Origin: Xanthomonas arboricola
Lineage (GTDB): Bacteria > Pseudomonadota > Gammaproteobacteria > Xanthomonadales > Xanthomonadaceae
Length of the DNA stretch: 33,863 nt
NCBI RefSeq assembly: GCF_003353015.1
Contig: NZ_QREM01000007.1
Coordinates: 219,222 to 253,084 of the forward strand
Reading direction: 5' to 3'
Shown here: piece by piece, positions 1-8,593 of the stretch
How the letters are laid out: each line of letters opens with the position of its first letter
Numbering within the stretch: position 1 is the first letter of the stretch
Program-made: the position numbers and the translations under genes
The notes under the pieces: model-generated
What the model was told of the DNA's origin: nothing
What the model saw: the letters and a program-made list of their open reading frames with translations, nothing else
The model's database searches: none

Positions 1-135
1 CTCGTAGGAGCGCACCCGGGCGCGACAAAGCCATCCCGCCAAAACCCGCAGCTCCACCCCATCACGCACCACCCTCACCGCCGCCGCAACCCGCCCTCTC
101 GTAGGAGCGCACCCGGGCGCGACGAAGCCGTCCCG
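1..135. repeat. Duplicated intergenic repeat (two ~38-bp copies)
   Basis: Positions 1-38 and 98-135 are near-identical copies (36 of 38 bases), both beginning CTCGTAGGAGCGCACCCGGG. Each has a partly self-complementary core (GCGCACCCGGGCGCG) that could fold. Short repeats of this type are common between genes in Xanthomonas and Stenotrophomonas genomes. The first copy may extend beyond the window edge. No gene is seen in 1-154. Confidence 0.7.
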
Positions 136-154
136 ATAACCCCACCCGCCCCCC

Positions 155-551
155 ATGACCGTCATCGACCACGCCCCCGCCGACTGGTTCCTTCTCTGAA
201 GGCAACCACTACTGGCTCGACATCAACTGCACGCTCTCGGCCACCGGCTTCCCGCTCCTGCTGGCGTTGGACGCAACCGAGCAGGCCGACGTGCTGGCAG
301 ACGGGCATGCTGCCTGCGCACGGCTGGCTGCGCAGGAGCAATGGCGGCCGCACGCCTTCGCCGTGCGCGATGTCAGCGCCAGCCACGGCGCGCAGGCCAG
401 CGCAGCGGTGCAGGCGTGGCGTGCGGCAGGTACCCGCACCGTGGGTGCATGCGCATGCATCGCGCCGGGCAAACCGGTCGCGTTGTTCATTGGGCATCGC
501 CGCATGACGGCGCACTCCGCAGCAGTGACTGCACGCAATGCCGTGCACTAA
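155..551 (+). pseudogene. Small conserved-looking protein, frameshifted near its start
   Basis: ATG at 155 opens a frame reading MTVIDHAPADWFLL that hits TGA at 197-199. A different frame, open from 159 to 551, continues plausibly (FSEGNHYWLDINC..., ending ARNAVH). It has no ATG, and its first usable start is a TTG at 267. Joining the two frames needs one base less around 188-197, giving about 131 residues with a soluble, Ala-rich composition. No domain is recognised. A genuine frameshift mutation or a sequencing error would look the same. The alternative is a 94-residue protein from TTG 267, which would lose the well-formed N-terminal part. Confidence 0.5.
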
Positions 552-587
552 GCTTGCATGCGCATTTTCCCGACAAGGATGTTTCCG

Positions 588-959
588 TTGAACACGCGCT
601 ACGCCCCGATCGATTTCAGCGACAAGCTCGCCCTGCTGTCGCAGCACTGGTCCCCGCGTGTCGTCGCGGAAATGAACGACTACCAGTTCAAGCTGGTGAA
701 GCTGCAAGGTGCGTTCGTATGGCATCAACATGCGGACACCGACGAGGTGTTCATCGTGCTGGACGGCAGCATGAGCATCGAGTTTCGCGACGGCGTGGTG
801 GCGCTGTCGGCCGGGCAGATGCACGTGGTGCCCAAGGGGGTCGAACACCGGCCGGCGGCGGAGCACGAATGCAGCGTGTTGCTGGTCGAGCCGCGCGGCG
901 TGGTCAATACCGGCGATGCGGGTGGCGCCTATACCGCAGACAACGACGTCTGGATCTGA
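588..959 (+). CDS. Cupin-domain protein
   Basis: Small single-domain cupin of about 123 residues. Both cupin motifs are visible. Motif 1 is G-x4-HQH-x4-E-x6-G ([20 protein letters not shown]), giving two His and one Glu metal ligands. Motif 2 is [14 protein letters not shown], with the third His. Such proteins bind a metal in a beta-barrel; substrate and reaction cannot be told from sequence. The TTG at 588 is chosen because AAGGA at 575-579 sits 8 nt upstream. In-frame ATGs at 558 and 579 are possible but have no well-placed ribosome site. It follows the frameshifted gene closely and may have been co-transcribed with it. Confidence 0.8.
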   Translation: MNTRYAPIDFSDKLALLSQHWSPRVVAEMNDYQFKLVKLQGAFVWHQHADTDEVFIVLDGSMSIEFRDGVVALSAGQMHVVPKGVEHRPAAEHECSVLLVEPRGVVNTGDAGGAYTADNDVWI

Positions 960-1146
960 TCGGTGCGCGGGTGCCGGCGGCATCGGTTTGCATCCACGCA
1001 GCCATCCCTGCGTGGCAGGTTATTTCAGTCGCTGGACTGCATATGGTGCACCTGGTCCTGCACAGCATCGCTGCAGCCCCCGCGGCCAGCCGGTCGTGGG
1101 GTGCGTGCTAGGCTCGGTGTTCCGCACACAATGCATGGAGCATGGG

Positions 1147-1638
1147 ATGACAGTCCTGAAAGCGGTAGCGATTGCAGCGCTCGGCGCGACCAGTCTGTTG
1201 AGCGGCACCATCGCCAGTGCCGCTGCACCCTCGGAACCAGGCACGCTGCAGGTGACGCGCACCTATCCGGCCGATAGCCCGGCCGCGGCACAGGTGCATC
1301 GCTGGTTGCTGGCGCAGCCGTCCAGGCAACAGCGGCCGGCCAGCGTCGCCGAGCTAGGCCAGCTACGCACCAGTTACCGCACGCACGCGCCAGCTGCCGG
1401 CGGGCGTGCAGACCTGACCAGTCCCGAGGTGGCCTTCCCGGAGCATGGTCAGCCTGGGGATGTGGTCGCCATCGACGCATGTGGCGCGGGGATGCGCTAT
1501 CACTGGACGTATCGGTGGACTACGGCATCGGGCACCGCGGGTTGGAAGTTGCAGTCCTATCACCTGAGAAACGTGCAGGACTGCGCTGCTGCCATGGCCG
1601 ATCCCGACATCTTCAAGCCGACTGCACCGCGCGGCTGA
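1147..1638 (+). CDS. Small exported protein of unknown function
   Basis: The product is 163 residues. It begins with a classical signal peptide: MTVLK, a hydrophobic stretch AVAIAALGATSLLSG, then a likely cleavage after ASA. The mature part is hydrophilic and contains CGAGMRYHWTYRWTTASG and two cysteines (in DACGAG and VQDCAA) that could form a disulfide in the periplasm. No known domain is recognised. ATG 1147 has GGAG at 1137-1140 with 6-nt spacing. An in-frame ATG at 1135 would add MEHG and lacks a site. The gene stands alone between the cupin gene and a gene-poor stretch. Confidence 0.65.
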   Translation: MTVLKAVAIAALGATSLLSGTIASAAAPSEPGTLQVTRTYPADSPAAAQVHRWLLAQPSRQQRPASVAELGQLRTSYRTHAPAAGGRADLTSPEVAFPEHGQPGDVVAIDACGAGMRYHWTYRWTTASGTAGWKLQSYHLRNVQDCAAAMADPDIFKPTAPRG

Positions 1639-1813
1639 GGTGCGTGCGCACGGCGTGCAAGTCACCCGTGGCGATCCACGGCAGCACTGCGGTCGCGGCC
1701 TGCAGCGATCGCGATGGCGGGCGGAAGTCCAGGCACTTTGAGAGGCATGGCGGAGCAAGGCTCTGTACCTGCAGACTCCCCACTTGATGCGCAAGGTGAG
1801 ATGGCGTCAGCGG

Positions 1814-1948
1814 CGGTAATGCGCCGAGCTGGCTCGCGTCGGCGTTTCCCGTTGCCCACGCGCCGCCGTTTGCGTCGAGGAATACAGCATGACGCACGCC
1901 GGCAGTGATGGCGGCCGCGAGGGGGGGCCTGGCGGTGTGCATGCGCAT
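1814..1948 (-). pseudogene. RCC1-repeat-like remnant
   Basis: Stretch 1639-1998 has no intact gene. On the minus strand an open frame beginning at 1948 encodes ITAGVRHAVFLDANGG followed by AWATGNADASQLG. This fits one blade of the RCC1 propeller repeat (V-x-A-G-x-x-H-x-x-x-L-x-x-x-G-x-x-W-x-x-G-x-N-x-x-x-Q-L-G). The following ALPPLTPSHLAHQV resembles the linker to a next blade. The frame then drifts into sequence with no repeat character and ends inside the neighbouring gene. RCC1 proteins normally carry several blades, so this is most likely a decayed fragment. Confidence 0.45.
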
Positions 1949-1998
1949 CCGCGCGCTCCCGGGCCGCGTCGGCGGGCGCTGTGTTTGCGCGCCCGGTG

Positions 1999-2020
1999 TC
2001 AGGCCCGTTGCGGGCCGAGC
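1999..2020 (-). terminator. Possible terminator overlapping regulator stop codon
   Basis: Read on the minus strand, GGCCCG-CAA-CGGGCC forms a 6-bp G/C stem that runs into the stop codon of the regulator gene. No T-run follows, so it is only a weak candidate. Confidence 0.25.
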
Positions 2021-3888
2021 CGGCGATACAGCGTGCTGCGGCTGATGCCGAGCCGGCGTGCCGCCTGCGTGACGTTGCCGCCGCAGGCGTCCAGCGCCTG
2101 CCGCATCGCCGCCTGTGCCAGCTGCTCCAGGCTATCGGCCGGTGCCGGTGCCGGTGCGGCAGCGGCAGAGGCGACTGCCGATACTGCAGTCCGGGTGGCG
2201 AGGTAGCCCGGCAGCGCGTCGCGGTCGATGCGCTCGCCGGGTTCGCTCAGCGCCACCAGCGTGCGCAGGCAGGCCGAGAGCTGGCGCAGGTTGCCCGGCC
2301 AGTCGTAGTCGGCCAGGACCCGCAGCGCGTCGCTGCTGAGCCGGCGGCCCTGGCCAAGGCGCTGCCACAGCTCTTGCACCAGCAGCGGGCGGTCGGCGTG
2401 CGCGCGCAGCGCCGGCAGCGCCACCACATGATGGGCGATGCGGTAGTACAGGTCGGCGCGGAAGCGGCCGTCGGCGATTGCCGCCTGCAGATCCTGGTGG
2501 GTGGCGCAGACCAGCGCGACGTCCAGCCGCACCGGCTTGCCGCCACCCAGCGGCGACAGTTCGCGTTCCTGCAGCACGCGCAGCAGCCGCGGTTGCAGCG
2601 CCAGCGGCATGTCGCCGATTTCGTCGAGAAACAGCACCCCGCCCTCGGCCTGGCGCAGCAGCCCCGGGCTGCCGTGCTTGCGCGCTCCGGTGAAGGCGCC
2701 GTCCTCGTAGCCGAACAGCTCGGCCTCGATCAGACCCTCGGGCAGCGCGGCGCAGTTCACCGCGACGAACGGGCGGGCGGCGCGCGTGCAGCGGCGGTGC
2801 AGCTCGCGCGCGAACACCTCCTTGCCGGTGCCGGTCTCGCCCTGCACCAGCACCGGGAGCTCGGCATCCAGCACCCGGCAGGCGCGCCCGAGCAGGCGCT
2901 CGATCCCGGCCTCGAACAGCGGCGCGTCGCGGTCACCGTCCTGGCGGGCGGCCGAGACCGTGATCGGTGGCTGCGTGGCGCGCCGGCGCGGCCGCGCGTC
3001 GCCGCGCTCGTCCACGCGCCCGTACAGGGCGCGGCCCTGGCGATCGAACAGGGCGCCGTCGTGGCGCAGCCGGGTCAGCGGCTCCTCGAACAGCGCGTCG
3101 TAGCGCGCGCGCCCCAGTTCGTGGCGCTCCAGCCCGAACAGCTGCAGGCCGGCGCGGTTGGCTGCCACCAGGCGCCCGCCGCGGAATGCCAGCAGGCCCT
3201 CGTGCGCGGTGCCGAGCAGGGCCGGGTCGTGGTGAACGCGCAGCAGTTCGCAATCGGCGATGCCGTCGTCGAAGTAGCGGTGCTCGATGCTGGCGACCGC
3301 GCGCCGCGCCAGTCCCAGCGCGTGGATGTGCTGCAGACGCGCATCGCCGGAGATGTCGAGCACGCCGACCAACTGCCCGTAAGGGTCGAAGATCGGCGCG
3401 GCGGCACAGCTGAGGATGCCGTGCGGGGCGAGGTAGTGCTCGCCGCCGCGGACCTCGATCGAGCGGCTCTCCACGATCGCGGTGCCGATGGCATTGGTGC
3501 CGAGCACGCTCTCGCTCCAACAGGCGCCGGGCATCAGCGCCACCCGCCCGGCGCGCTCAAGGAAGCCGGTGCTGCCCTCGGCATCGAGGATCCAGCCCGC
3601 CTCGTCGGTGAGCAGCACGACGCTGCCGGTGGCCGCTGCGTCGGCCGACAGCCCTTCCAGCTCGGCGCGCGCGCGCCGCCACAGGGTCTCGTGGCGTTCG
3701 CGCATCTCGCGCAGGCGTGCGGCGCTGACCGGTTCGATCGCCGGTGTCGCCTCGGCGGCCAGGCCCTGACGCTGGCAGCGTCGCCACGACTGCAGGATCG
3801 CGTCCGGTACCTGCCCGGCCGGCATCGCGCCGTGCTCGAAAAACGAGCGCCGCGCGCGGCCCAGCTGCTGCTCCGTCGACATCGCCAT
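1999..3888 (-). CDS. acoR: Sigma54-dependent activator, AcoR type
   Basis: The product is about 629 residues. An N-terminal sensory half has a GAF-like domain (around residues 65-190, with SVLGTNAIGTAI and the HYLAPHGILSCAAAPIFDP block typical of AcoR) and a PAS-like segment. A AAA+ module follows, with Walker A GETGTGKE (350-357), the sigma54-contacting loop GAFTGA (397-402) and Walker B LFLDE (419-423). A C-terminal Fis-type helix-turn-helix ends the protein (CGGNVTQAARRLGISRSTLYRRL). It should hydrolyse ATP to open sigma54-RNA polymerase promoters. It is divergent from an aldehyde/alcohol dehydrogenase unit that has such a promoter. ATG 3888 follows GAGG; ATG 3882 is an alternative. AcoR itself controls acetoin use, but no acetoin dehydrogenase genes are present here, so the effector may instead be an alcohol or aldehyde. 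Confidence 0.9.
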   Translation of the reverse strand: MAMSTEQQLGRARRSFFEHGAMPAGQVPDAILQSWRRCQRQGLAAEATPAIEPVSAARLREMRERHETLWRRARAELEGLSADAAATGSVVLLTDEAGWILDAEGSTGFLERAGRVALMPGACWSESVLGTNAIGTAIVESRSIEVRGGEHYLAPHGILSCAAAPIFDPYGQLVGVLDISGDARLQHIHALGLARRAVASIEHRYFDDGIADCELLRVHHDPALLGTAHEGLLAFRGGRLVAANRAGLQLFGLERHELGRARYDALFEEPLTRLRHDGALFDRQGRALYGRVDERGDARPRRRATQPPITVSAARQDGDRDAPLFEAGIERLLGRACRVLDAELPVLVQGETGTGKEVFARELHRRCTRAARPFVAVNCAALPEGLIEAELFGYEDGAFTGARKHGSPGLLRQAEGGVLFLDEIGDMPLALQPRLLRVLQERELSPLGGGKPVRLDVALVCATHQDLQAAIADGRFRADLYYRIAHHVVALPALRAHADRPLLVQELWQRLGQGRRLSSDALRVLADYDWPGNLRQLSACLRTLVALSEPGERIDRDALPGYLATRTAVSAVASAAAAPAPAPADSLEQLAQAAMRQALDACGGNVTQAARRLGISRSTLYRRLGPQRA

Positions 3889-3899
3889 CCGCCACCTCG

Positions 3900-3916
3900 T
3901 GTCGCAATCTGCGACA
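3900..3916. promoter_or_regulatory. Perfect palindrome, probable activator binding site
   Basis: TGTCGCAATCTGCGACA is a perfect 7-3-7 inverted repeat. It lies just upstream of the regulator start and about 170-185 bp upstream of the predicted start of the aldehyde dehydrogenase transcript, the usual distance for a sigma54 enhancer. Looser half-sites, TGTCCCG at 3931 and its inverted partner ending at 3959, lie beside it. The inference is binding by the AcoR-type regulator, possibly with autoregulation. Confidence 0.6.
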
Positions 3917-4057
3917 GTCCAGAAGATCACTGTCCCGATAAACACCATGTTTGCGGACACAGCGCAAGCGCCGCGCGTGATGCGCCGCAGCGAAGACCTC
4001 GACGATCGGCCGCACCTGCGGCGCGATCGGGCGTGACGCAATGCAGCAGGAAAAACC

Positions 4058-4073
4058 TGGCATCACCCTTGCG
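4058..4073 (+). promoter_or_regulatory. Sigma54 (-24/-12) promoter
   Basis: TGGCATCACCCTTGCG matches the consensus TGGCACG-N4-TTGCW with GG and GC separated by exactly 10 bases. Transcription would begin near 4084, about 44 nt before the aldehyde dehydrogenase ATG. A sigma54 activator gene lies divergently upstream, which supports the call. Confidence 0.8.
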
Positions 4074-4127
4074 TGACAGCGGAGACGCCCGTTAAGGGCT
4101 TCTTCCCATGTACCGCAGGAGACACCG

Positions 4128-5657
<1,530 letters not shown>

Positions 5658-5722
5658 CACCCATGCCGGTCGCGCGCGTGCGCGGCGACGATCGGCTGGC
5701 GCCGCGCGTGCGCACCGCGGCG

Positions 5723-5736
5723 TTGACTTCGATCAA
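5723..5736. promoter_or_regulatory. FNR/ANR-like box
   Basis: TTGACTTCGATCAA differs from the FNR/ANR consensus TTGAT-N4-ATCAA at one base. It lies in the 136-bp gap between the aldehyde and alcohol dehydrogenase genes, about 58 bp before the GTG start. In Pseudomonas aeruginosa adhA is known to respond to ANR. Whether this organism has a matching regulator cannot be seen here. Confidence 0.35.
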
Positions 5737-5793
5737 GGCCCCGGTTGCGACCCCGGGGCAAAGGTTCCCCAACGACAGCGACAGGAGTGCAAT

Positions 5794-6822
5794 GTGGACA
5801 AGACGATGAAAGCTGCAGTAGTACGCGAGTTCGGCAAGCCTCTGGTGATCGAGGAGGTGCAGGTGCCGCGTCCGGCCGCCGGCGACATCCTGGTCAAGAT
5901 CGAAGCCTGTGGCGTCTGCCACACCGACCTGCACGCCGCCGAAGGCGACTGGCCGGTCAAGCCGAGCCCGCCATTCATTCCCGGCCACGAAGGTGTTGGC
6001 AACGTGGTGGCGGTCGGCGAAGGCGTCAAGCACATCAAGGAAGGCGACCGCGTCGGCATCCCGTGGCTGTACTCGGCTTGCGGGCATTGCGAGCACTGCC
6101 TGGGTGGCTGGGAAACCCTGTGCGAGGCGCAGCAGAACAGCGGCTACTCGGTCAACGGCGGCTTCGCGCAGTACGCGCTGGCCAATGCCGATTACGTCGG
6201 CCACCTGCCCAAGGGCATCGGCTTCGTCGAGGTCGCACCGATCCTGTGCGCGGGCGTCACCGTCTACAAGGGCCTGAAGGTCACCGAGACCAAGCCGGGT
6301 CAGTGGGTCGTGATTTCCGGCATCGGCGGGCTCGGCCACATGGCAGTGCAATATGCCAGGGCGATGGGAATGAACGTGGCCGCAGTGGATGTGGACGACA
6401 CCAAGCTGGCACTGGCCAGGCGCCTGGGCGCAACGGTGACGGTCAATGCGCGCACCACCGATCCGGTGGCGTACCTCAAGAAGGAAATCGGCGGCGCACA
6501 CGGTGCATTGGTCACCGCGGTATCGCCCAAGGCGTTCGAGCAGGCGATCGGCATGGTGCGGCGTGGCGGCACGGTGTCGCTCAACGGCCTGCCACCGGGC
6601 CAGTTCCCGCTGGACATCTTCGGCATGGTGCTCAATGGCGTGACCGTGCGCGGCTCGATCGTCGGAACCCGGCTGGACCTGCAGGAGTCACTTGCCTTTG
6701 CCGAGCAGGGCAAGGTCGCGGCGACCGTGGCCACCGACACCCTGGACAACATCAACGACGTGTTCGCGCGCATGCACGCCGGAACGATCGAGGGGCGTAT
6801 CGTGCTCGACATGGCGGCCTGA
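5794..6822 (+). CDS. adhA: Zinc-dependent alcohol dehydrogenase
   Basis: The product is a 342-residue medium-chain dehydrogenase close to AdhP/AdhA, converting ethanol and other primary alcohols to aldehydes with NAD. The catalytic zinc site is complete: Cys42 (GVCHTDLH), His65-Glu66 (GHEGVG) and Cys152 ([10 protein letters not shown]). The structural zinc uses Cys96, Cys99, Cys102 and Cys110. The Rossmann motif GIGGLG is at 176-181. The GTG at 5794 is chosen because AGGAG at 5782-5786 is well spaced. ATG 5806 (MKAAVV) matches the usual family start but lies about 20 nt from that site. It probably feeds the aldehyde dehydrogenase upstream and may have its own regulation through the intergenic box. 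Confidence 0.93.
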   Translation: MDKTMKAAVVREFGKPLVIEEVQVPRPAAGDILVKIEACGVCHTDLHAAEGDWPVKPSPPFIPGHEGVGNVVAVGEGVKHIKEGDRVGIPWLYSACGHCEHCLGGWETLCEAQQNSGYSVNGGFAQYALANADYVGHLPKGIGFVEVAPILCAGVTVYKGLKVTETKPGQWVVISGIGGLGHMAVQYARAMGMNVAAVDVDDTKLALARRLGATVTVNARTTDPVAYLKKEIGGAHGALVTAVSPKAFEQAIGMVRRGGTVSLNGLPPGQFPLDIFGMVLNGVTVRGSIVGTRLDLQESLAFAEQGKVAATVATDTLDNINDVFARMHAGTIEGRIVLDMAA

Positions 6823-6843
6823 CCGCGCCGCAGGAGGCAGACG

Positions 6844-7239
6844 ATGCAGGGCACCACCACGCAGACAGACCCGCCGTTGCAGGTAATGGCCACGCTGGCG
6901 GCGTTGCAGCTGATCGACACGCTGCGCGCGCGCCACGGCGATGTGCTGTTCCATCAATCCGGCGGTTGCTGCGATGGCTCCTCGCCGATGTGTTTCCCGG
7001 TGGGCGATTTCATCGTCGGCGACCGCGACGTGCTGCTGGGCGAGATCGGCGGCGCGCCGTTCTACATCAGCCCCTCGCAGTTCGAATACTGGAAGCACAC
7101 CCAGCTGATCATCGACGTGGTGCCGGGGCGCGGCGGCATGTTCTCGCTGGAAAACGGCGAAGGCGTGCGCTTTCTGGTGCGCTCGCGCCTGTTTGCCGAT
7201 GAGGAATTTGCCCGGCTGCAGCAGGCAGGGCGGGCGTAA
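6844..7239 (+). CDS. DUF779 family protein
   Basis: The product is 131 residues. The conserved block HQSGGCCDGSSPMC (residues 37-50) with three cysteines is diagnostic of DUF779, followed by a conserved EIGGAPFYISPSQFEYWKHTQL. This family is repeatedly found next to aldehyde dehydrogenase genes; its biochemical role is not established. The cysteine cluster suggests metal binding or a redox/maturation role. AGGAGG lies a few nt before ATG 6844, and the gene starts 21 nt after the alcohol dehydrogenase stop, so it is the third gene of the operon. A strong hairpin follows. Confidence 0.88.
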   Translation: MQGTTTQTDPPLQVMATLAALQLIDTLRARHGDVLFHQSGGCCDGSSPMCFPVGDFIVGDRDVLLGEIGGAPFYISPSQFEYWKHTQLIIDVVPGRGGMFSLENGEGVRFLVRSRLFADEEFARLQQAGRA

Positions 7240-7243
7240 GCCG

Positions 7244-7277
7244 CACCCGCCCGGCTGCTGTGGCCGGGCGGGTGTTT
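7244..7277 (+). terminator. Hairpin after dehydrogenase operon
   Basis: CACCCGCCCGGC (7244-7255) pairs perfectly with GCCGGGCGGGTG (7263-7274) across a 7-nt loop and is followed by TTT. The stem is strong and the T tail short. It sits 5 nt after the DUF779 stop and also ahead of the convergent small gene, so it may serve both strands. Confidence 0.7.
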
Positions 7278-7290
7278 CAGCCGGTTGTCG

Positions 7291-7470
7291 TCAACGGTCT
7301 GCCACGGTCGACGGCGCGGTGCCGGGCTTCGTGGCGGGGGTTTCGCTGTCGGCGGGGATCAGCTTGTCGGGTGCGTCGCCGGCACCGCGGTCTTCGTAGT
7401 GCTCGGCATCGCGCTTGCCGCGCTGTTCGCCCGGCTGGGGCGGTTGCTCGCGCAGTGGGTCACGGGACAT
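7291..7470 (-). CDS. Small hydrophilic protein, unknown
   Basis: The product is 59 residues, charged and probably disordered (MSRDPLREQPPQPGEQRGKR, then DAEHYEDRG and a Pro/Thr-rich tail). ATG 7470 has GGAGA 5-6 nt upstream on the minus strand. The longer open frame upstream has no supporting ribosome site. No domain is recognised. It is convergent with the DUF779 gene and divergent from Ku, and function is unknown. Confidence 0.6.
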   Translation of the reverse strand: MSRDPLREQPPQPGEQRGKRDAEHYEDRGAGDAPDKLIPADSETPATKPGTAPSTVADR

Positions 7471-7624
7471 GCGGTTCTCCTGGAAGTCGAGAGGGATGCG
7501 CAGTTCACCGCGTGCCGGGTGAAGGGGGCGCAGTGGCCGCTGCAGGCACATGGCTCACGCATGGATCACGGTGGCCGCGCTACAGCTATGGACTACCCCA
7601 AACAGCACCCGGAGTCACACGCCG

Positions 7625-8584
7625 ATGGCACGACCGATCTGGACCGGAACCCTGTCGTTCGGCTTGCTCAACGTGCCGGTGGCGTTGATGTCGGGCGAGC
7701 GCAAGGTGGACCTGCATTTCCGCATGCTCGATTCGCGCGACAAGAAGCCGATCCGCTTCGAGCGCGTCAACGCCGACACCGGCGACGAGGTGCCGTGGAA
7801 GGAGATCGTCAAGGCGTTCGAGTACGACAAGGGCAGCTATGTCATCGTCGAGGAGCAGGACATCCGCTCGGCCTCGCCGGAAAGCCACGAGACAGTGGAA
7901 GTGGAAACCTTTGTCGATGCCGCCGACATCGACCCGCGCTATTTCGAGAAGCCCTACATCCTGGTGCCCGGCAAGAAGGCCGAGAAAGGCTACGTGCTGC
8001 TGCGCGAGACGCTGCGCGACACCGGCAAGGTGGGCATCGCCAAGGTGGTGATCCGCACGCGCGAATACCTGGCCGCGGTGATGCCGCAGGGCGATGCCTT
8101 GATCCTGCTGCTGCTGCGTTACCAGCAGGAAGTGGTGGACCCGCAGGACTTCAAGTTGCCGGCCGGCGCGGTGGGCGAGTACCGCATCACGCCCAAGGAA
8201 CAGGAGATGGCCAAACAGCTGATCGAGTCGATGTCCGGCACCTGGCAGCCGGAGGATTACCACGACGAATTCCGCGGCAAGCTCGAGCAGATCCTGCGCA
8301 AGCGCATCCAGGCCAAGGGTGGCACCACCACCGTGGATGTCGAGCCACCGCAGCACGAGGACGCCACCACCAACGTGGTCGATTTCATGTCGCTGCTGCA
8401 AAAGAGCCTGCAGGCCAACACGCGCACGCCGGCCAGCAAGAGCAGCGCCGCGGCAACCGCGCCAGCCAGGAAGACCGCCAAGACCGCCACCAGGAAAGTG
8501 GCCAAGAAGGCCACCAAGAAGACTGCGGGCAAGGCCACCAAGGCCACGGCCAGCAAGGCAGCGCCGCGCCGCAAGGCCGGGTAG
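7625..8584 (+). CDS. ku: Non-homologous end joining protein Ku
   Basis: The product is 319 residues. It forms a homodimeric ring on DNA ends and recruits LigD for NHEJ. The N terminus MARPIWTGTLSFGLLNVPV and later RPRYFEKPYIL-like and MPQGDALILLLLRYQQEV blocks are characteristic of bacterial Ku. The core ends near residue 255. A basic Lys/Ala/Thr-rich tail follows (KKATKKTAGKATKATASK), as in other bacterial Ku proteins, where it contributes to DNA binding. ATG 7625 has GGAG at 7611-7614; a further upstream start would add residues with no family resemblance. It lies 9 nt ahead of ligD and is surely co-transcribed with it. Confidence 0.95.
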   Translation: MARPIWTGTLSFGLLNVPVALMSGERKVDLHFRMLDSRDKKPIRFERVNADTGDEVPWKEIVKAFEYDKGSYVIVEEQDIRSASPESHETVEVETFVDAADIDPRYFEKPYILVPGKKAEKGYVLLRETLRDTGKVGIAKVVIRTREYLAAVMPQGDALILLLLRYQQEVVDPQDFKLPAGAVGEYRITPKEQEMAKQLIESMSGTWQPEDYHDEFRGKLEQILRKRIQAKGGTTTVDVEPPQHEDATTNVVDFMSLLQKSLQANTRTPASKSSAAATAPARKTAKTATRKVAKKATKKTAGKATKATASKAAPRRKAG

Positions 8585-8593
8585 GCCCAGTCC

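Noticed and set aside
1981-4095. 704-residue plus-strand open frame opposite the sigma54 activator
   Set aside because: It is the reverse-strand shadow of a high-GC gene; the minus-strand protein has all AcoR domains and motifs while this one has none.
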